A DNA stretch of 5,626 bases, taken from Pseudomonadota bacterium. GTDB taxonomy: Bacteria; Pseudomonadota; Gammaproteobacteria; Burkholderiales; Thiobacillaceae. Positions 5,586 through 5,626 of the stretch are shown one piece after another. Location: positions 1 through 5,626 of the forward strand of contig JAKACL010000194.1 in the NCBI GenBank assembly GCA_021821425.1, given 5' to 3'. A program made the position numbers and the translations under genes. Below the pieces are notes generated by a model. It saw only the letters and a list, made by a program, of their open reading frames with translations, ran no database searches and was not told where the DNA came from. Numbering within the stretch: position 1 is the first letter of the stretch; each line of letters begins with the position of its first letter.

Positions 5586-5626
5586 ATGCACCCCATCGTC
5601 ATCGTCGGTTCCGGTCTCGCCGGCTA
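5586..5626 (+). CDS. FAD/NAD(P)-dependent oxidoreductase, probable rubredoxin reductase, 3' partial
   Basis: Only 13 full codons and two bases are present: MHPIVIVGSGLAG, then TA, which fits Tyr if the next base is C or T. This is the first strand and turn of a Rossmann fold with the GxGxxG motif (G8, G10, G13) that binds the FAD dinucleotide. The following residue, if Tyr, gives GLAGY, as in AlkT/RubB-type rubredoxin reductases (for example the LVIIGTGLAGY opening known from Pseudomonas). AGGAG six bases upstream of the ATG supports the start. The position directly after rubredoxin strengthens the call. Other pyridine nucleotide-disulfide oxidoreductase-type flavoproteins share this motif, so the specific call rests partly on context. 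Confidence 0.75.
   Translation, partial: MHPIVIVGSGLAG

Overview
The window reads as a chromosomal segment of a GC-rich Gram-negative proteobacterium. An RND tripartite-efflux system implies an outer membrane. The mix of an MdtB/MdtC-like pump, a DUF3617 protein, a YqaA protein and an AlkT-like rubredoxin reductase start suggests a betaproteobacterium or a close gammaproteobacterium. That placement is inference from protein style; there is no rRNA or other marker. I see no mobile elements, tRNAs or CRISPR arrays.

Layout. (1) Bases 1-3796, plus strand: the C-terminal part of a periplasmic adaptor (membrane fusion protein), then a complete 1022-residue RND permease. The 43-base gap between them is exactly bridged by a 15-codon mini-ORF whose start overlaps the adaptor stop and whose stop overlaps the permease start. 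This may be translational coupling, since the permease has no clear Shine-Dalgarno. (2) Bases 3798-4643, minus strand: a secreted DUF3617-type protein followed directly (TGA then ATG, no gap) by a small YqaA/DedA-like membrane protein, which converges on the permease gene with one base between the stops. (3) Bases 4644-4843: a divergent intergenic region that is strikingly AT-rich in its right half, with inverted repeats and candidate promoters. (4) Bases 4844-5626, plus strand: a rubrerythrin without its own rubredoxin domain, a stand-alone rubredoxin, a hairpin, and the first 13 codons of a FAD-dependent reductase resembling rubredoxin reductase.

How the genes work together. The adaptor and permease would form two of the three parts of an efflux pump; no outer-membrane channel gene is in view. 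The last three genes form a coherent electron chain, NAD(P)H to reductase to rubredoxin to rubrerythrin, which in known systems reduces hydrogen peroxide to water. The most notable points are the mini-ORF at the adaptor-permease junction, a roughly 26-residue extension inside the rubrerythrin four-helix bundle, and the dyad-rich promoter of the rubrerythrin cassette.
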